DNA from: Oscillospiraceae bacterium
GTDB taxonomy: Bacteria > Bacillota_A > Clostridia > Oscillospirales > Oscillospiraceae
DNA length: 9,173 nt
Reading direction: 5' to 3'
Assembly: GCA_017481325.1 (NCBI GenBank)
Contig: JAFUPG010000037.1
Span: 1 to 9,173, forward strand
Of this stretch, positions 7,299 through 9,173 are shown piece by piece. Each line of letters begins with the position of its first letter. Positions within the stretch are counted from its first letter, which is position 1. The notes below the pieces were generated by a model that was not told where the DNA came from, made no database searches, and saw nothing but the letters and a program-made list of their open reading frames with translations. Both the position numbers and the translations under genes were made by a program.

Positions 7299-8774
7299 TT
7301 AAGTTCCAAAATAGCTGAAATGCATATAGTCCACCGAGCTGCTCCAGATGCCTTGCTTGAAGCCGTATTTGTTGAAGATCCTGGCCACCTCACCGTCCAA
7401 GGGAATGGAGTAGGGGTCTTCACCGGGCTTCCAGTATTCGCCCACCTGTTCGCCGGTTTTGGAATTATAATAGTAGTTCTCGTCGGGGTTGATGTCCACC
7501 GCCAGCCCCAGCGTATGCTCCGACCGCCCGGCCTTGTTAAAGCCGGAGAGATAGTGGATGGGGAACTGCTCCTCGCCCTCGTAGATCTCCTTGAAGATCT
7601 GAATATAGGTATCCTTCAGATTTTTATGTACCAGAATGGTGAATTGACGGGTGTACTTGCTGCCGTCGGAGCGCAGATCCCACACATCTACGGTAATCTC
7701 CACCAGATCCTCTCTGGCTCGCTCATAATCCTGATCTACATAGTTGCCGTTTTCGTCGTAAATTGCGTAGTAGTATTTGGGATCTTCCACCACCTCACCG
7801 AAAACTCGCATACATTTTTCCTCATAAGTCTCATCGGCGCTGGCCAGATCCATGCGGCAGGAGAAATTGCATTGTGCAAACAGGCCGCTGCCCGTATACA
7901 CGCTGATCACCGCCTCGCCCTGCGCAAGGCAGGTCACCAGACCCTCCTGATCCACAGAAAAAATCTCACTGTCAGAGCTGCGCCAAACCAGCTGGGGTTG
8001 GGCTTCCGCCGGCATGATCTGCGGCAGCAGCTCATAAGTCTCGCCCAAACTCAGGCGCACATCCATCTCGTCAAAAGCAATGCTCTCTGCAGGAACGCTG
8101 CCCACACCAAAATTCGGTTCTAAGCGCTCCAGAATTCTGCAAAGCACAGCGGCACACTCCGCACGGGTCAGGGAATCCCGTGGCAGGAACTGCAGATTCC
8201 CGTCCTCATCGGGAGAGCCTCCCAGGATCCCCTCGCTGCGCATCAGATCTACATAGTCCGCCGCCCAGGGCGCAATGTTTTCTGCATCAGAAAATATCTC
8301 AGGAACGACAATACCCTCTGCGAGGGGAGTCAGGGTATAGCCCATGCGCTCCAGATAGCAGCAGACCAGTTTGGCCATCTGCTCACGGGTTATGGGGTCG
8401 TTGGGGGCGAAAAGTACGTCGTTCATGCCGTTGACAATGCCGTTGCATACCGCCCAGCTTACATAGGGCGCATAATAGGCAAGCTCGTCCACATCCTGCT
8501 TAAAGAATATCGGTGCAGCCTCCGAACTCCAGAATTCCGTGTCCACGCCCTCCATGCGCCCTAAAACCGTGACAAACATGCCACGGGTCATGGTGCCGTC
8601 GGGATCAAATTCCGTCTCGCTGACACCCTGGAATAAACCCATCCGGGTAGCGTTATAGATGTATCCCTCCGCCCAGTGACCCTCCAGATCCGTAAATTCC
8701 ACCGCAAAAGCCTTAGGAGCAGCGGAAAGCAGCAAACAAAGCCCTAAAACCAGACAAATCAGCCGTCGTTTCAT
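7299..8774 (-). CDS. SLH-anchored M15-family cell-wall peptidase with Ig-like domain
   Basis: A 491-residue exported protein. A signal peptide (MKRRLICLVLGLCLLLSAAPKAFA, broken here as MKRRLICLVL-GLCLLLSAAP-KAFA) covers about residues 1-24. Three SLH modules follow (about 27-78, 95-146, 158-218; marks are FTDLEGHWAEGYI, FDPDGTMTRGMF, PITREQMAKLVC, SLTRAECAAVLC), which bind secondary wall polymers. A bacterial Ig-like domain of Big_2 type covers about 228-308 (SIAFDEMDVRLSLGETYEL, VWRSSDSEIFSVDQEGLVT). The C-terminal catalytic domain (about 385-491) has the M15 zinc motif SEHTLGLAVD with H420 and D427, and DYMHF with D482 and H485. All expected zinc ligands are present, so it should be active. 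The sequence resembles the Peptidase_M15_4 group (L-Ala-D-Glu or D-Ala-D-Ala type); exact bond specificity is not settled. It acts at the cell wall. AAAGGG lies 11 bases before the ATG, a rather long spacing. It is convergent with the repeat surface-protein gene. Confidence 0.92.
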   Translation of the reverse strand: MKRRLICLVLGLCLLLSAAPKAFAVEFTDLEGHWAEGYIYNATRMGLFQGVSETEFDPDGTMTRGMFVTVLGRMEGVDTEFWSSEAAPIFFKQDVDELAYYAPYVSWAVCNGIVNGMNDVLFAPNDPITREQMAKLVCCYLERMGYTLTPLAEGIVVPEIFSDAENIAPWAADYVDLMRSEGILGGSPDEDGNLQFLPRDSLTRAECAAVLCRILERLEPNFGVGSVPAESIAFDEMDVRLSLGETYELLPQIMPAEAQPQLVWRSSDSEIFSVDQEGLVTCLAQGEAVISVYTGSGLFAQCNFSCRMDLASADETYEEKCMRVFGEVVEDPKYYYAIYDENGNYVDQDYERAREDLVEITVDVWDLRSDGSKYTRQFTILVHKNLKDTYIQIFKEIYEGEEQFPIHYLSGFNKAGRSEHTLGLAVDINPDENYYYNSKTGEQVGEYWKPGEDPYSIPLDGEVARIFNKYGFKQGIWSSSVDYMHFSYFGT

Positions 8775-8810
8775 CTAAAATCCAGCCCTTTCTATGTGTT
8801 TCTGCCTCTC

Positions 8811-8840
8811 ATTATATATCGGAATGCATCAAAATTGCAA
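8811..8840 (-). promoter_or_regulatory. Promoter of the SLH-M15 peptidase gene
   Basis: On the minus strand, TATAAT (plus coordinates 8811-8816) is a perfect -10 and TTGCAA (8835-8840) a fair -35, with an 18-base spacer. The start site would be near 8804, about 30 bases before the ATG. It is back to back with the rRNA-type promoter. Confidence 0.6.
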
Positions 8841-8852
8841 GTTTCGAAGCTG

Positions 8853-8926
8853 TTCAAAAAATATTTCAAAAATTTTCAAATTTTTTGAAAAAAGTGCTTG
8901 ACAAAATGGAAACAGCGTGATATTAT
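8853..8926 (+). promoter_or_regulatory. Strong rRNA-operon promoter with A/T-rich upstream element
   Basis: TTGACA (8898-8903) and TATTAT (8921-8926) are 17 bases apart. Upstream, 8853-8893 is almost entirely A and T runs (with a 9-bp dyad TTTCAAAAA/TTTTTGAAA at 8864-8872/8882-8890), as expected for an UP element. Transcription would begin near 8933. GAAACAGC (8909-8916) and GCTGTTTC (8933-8940) form a dyad across the -10. Confidence 0.85.
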
Positions 8927-8933
8927 GTCAAAG

Positions 8934-8971
8934 CTGTTTCGCCCACGGGTTCTCCTGAGGGCCTGAAACAG
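8934..8971 (+). other. Hairpin at the 5' end of the rRNA leader
   Basis: CTGTTTC (8934-8940) pairs with GAAACAG (8965-8971), and GCCC (8941-8944) with GGGC (8959-8962) across a 2-base bulge, leaving a 14-base loop. It begins at or one base after the predicted transcription start, so the primary transcript would have a folded 5' end. Confidence 0.55.
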
Positions 8972-9010
8972 GGTGTACCTTGTAAATTAAACAACGAGAA
9001 ACATGAACAA

Positions 9011-9026
9011 ACACCTTGGACAATTT
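9011..9026 (+). promoter_or_regulatory. boxA-like antitermination motif
   Basis: ACACCTTGGACAATTT resembles the boxA element of rRNA leaders (Escherichia coli form TGCTCTTTAACAATTT, recalled). It would be the landing site of NusB-NusE for antitermination. The placement in the leader fits; the match is partial. Confidence 0.4.
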
Positions 9027-9043
9027 GATTATAAATTAAGTTG

Positions 9044-9098
9044 TTCTTGAGATGTCGAAATGAGACATTGTGCAAGAATAGCCAACGAGAAATTCTTG
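9044..9098 (+). other. Two mutually exclusive hairpins in the rRNA leader
   Basis: Structure A pairs TTCTTG (9044-9049) with CAAGAA (9073-9078) and, inside, ATGTC (9052-9056) with GACAT (9064-9068). Structure B pairs CAAGAAT (9073-9079) with ATTCTTG (9092-9098). Both use the same CAAGAA, so only one can form. This may serve rRNA processing or folding; the function is inferred. Confidence 0.45.
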
Positions 9099-9173
9099 AG
9101 TAAGCTAAGAGCGAACGAAGGATGATTTGATTTTATTCACTTTTCGGAGTGATTAAGATACCATATCATAGAG

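Larger units (their letters stand above)
8933..9173 (+). other. Untranslated leader of an rRNA operon; 16S begins at or just past the window end
   Basis: No credible coding frame follows the strong promoter. The sequence is rich in short hairpins and direct repeats, and its last bases, ATAGAG, are what normally precede TTTGATC at the 16S rRNA 5' end. Parts, in order: a 5' hairpin, a boxA-like stretch, two alternative hairpins sharing CAAGAA, a 24-base stretch resembling the 23S 5' end, and a TTCG-loop hairpin (9137-9152). Direct repeats are CAACGAGAAA (8992-9001, 9083-9092) and TTCTTGAG (9044-9051, 9093-9100). The 16S identity is inferred from so few bases that the rRNA itself is not annotated. 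Confidence 0.75.

Noticed and set aside
7320..8123. A 267-residue plus-strand open frame opposite the peptidase gene.
   Set aside because: It is antisense to the conserved M15 and Ig-like coding region, with no ribosome site or recognisable domain.
8853..8893. A/T runs as an intrinsic terminator for a gene to the left.
   Set aside because: The neighbouring gene is on the minus strand and starts here, and the dyad is A/T only. Its position fits an UP element of the promoter at 8898-8926.

Overview
The window looks like a chromosomal piece of a GC-rich, anaerobic Gram-positive of the Clostridia, most likely Oscillospirales (Oscillospiraceae-like). The evidence is a DnaK without the Gram-negative insertion, S-layer-homology (SLH) anchoring, a Cys-rich repeat and C-terminal surface domain of a type common in gut Oscillospiraceae, and strong GC preference at third codon positions. 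The lineage is inferred from family resemblance, not from a search.

Layout. Bases 1-1622 hold the 3' part of dnaK; about 63 N-terminal residues lie outside the window. A 150-base gap follows, with a GC-rich hairpin and a longer palindrome built of ATTCACT heptamers, and then dnaJ (1781-2920). Twelve bases after dnaJ starts a small lipoprotein gene (2933-3556). Its frame ends beside a T6 run, and an out-of-frame open segment continues to 3933. A strong intrinsic terminator (3948-3975) closes this chaperone-lipoprotein unit. Bases 3976-4285 carry no gene but include a GC-rich foldable island and a good sigma-A-type promoter. That promoter drives a 971-residue secreted protein (4286-7201) with three tandem ~180-residue repeats, a Cys-rich linker and a large C-terminal surface domain.

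A bidirectional terminator (7258-7297) separates it from a convergent minus-strand gene (7299-8774), which encodes an SLH-anchored M15-family cell-wall peptidase. Its promoter is back to back with a very strong plus-strand promoter (TTGACA-17-TATTAT with an A/T-rich upstream element). Downstream is a long structured untranslated leader that runs to the window end, where the last bases (ATAGAG) match what normally precedes TTTGATC at the 5' end of 16S rRNA. The window therefore probably stops at the edge of an rRNA operon.

Functionally, the left part is cytosolic protein folding (DnaK-DnaJ) with an attached envelope lipoprotein. The middle and right parts are cell-surface functions: a repeat protein, possibly glycan-binding, and a wall peptidase. 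The most interesting points are the -1 slippery-type heptamer at the lipoprotein frame break, the unassigned triple-repeat domain, the mutually exclusive hairpins and 23S-like segment in the rRNA leader, and the foldable island at 4011-4139. No clearly new multi-gene system was found.
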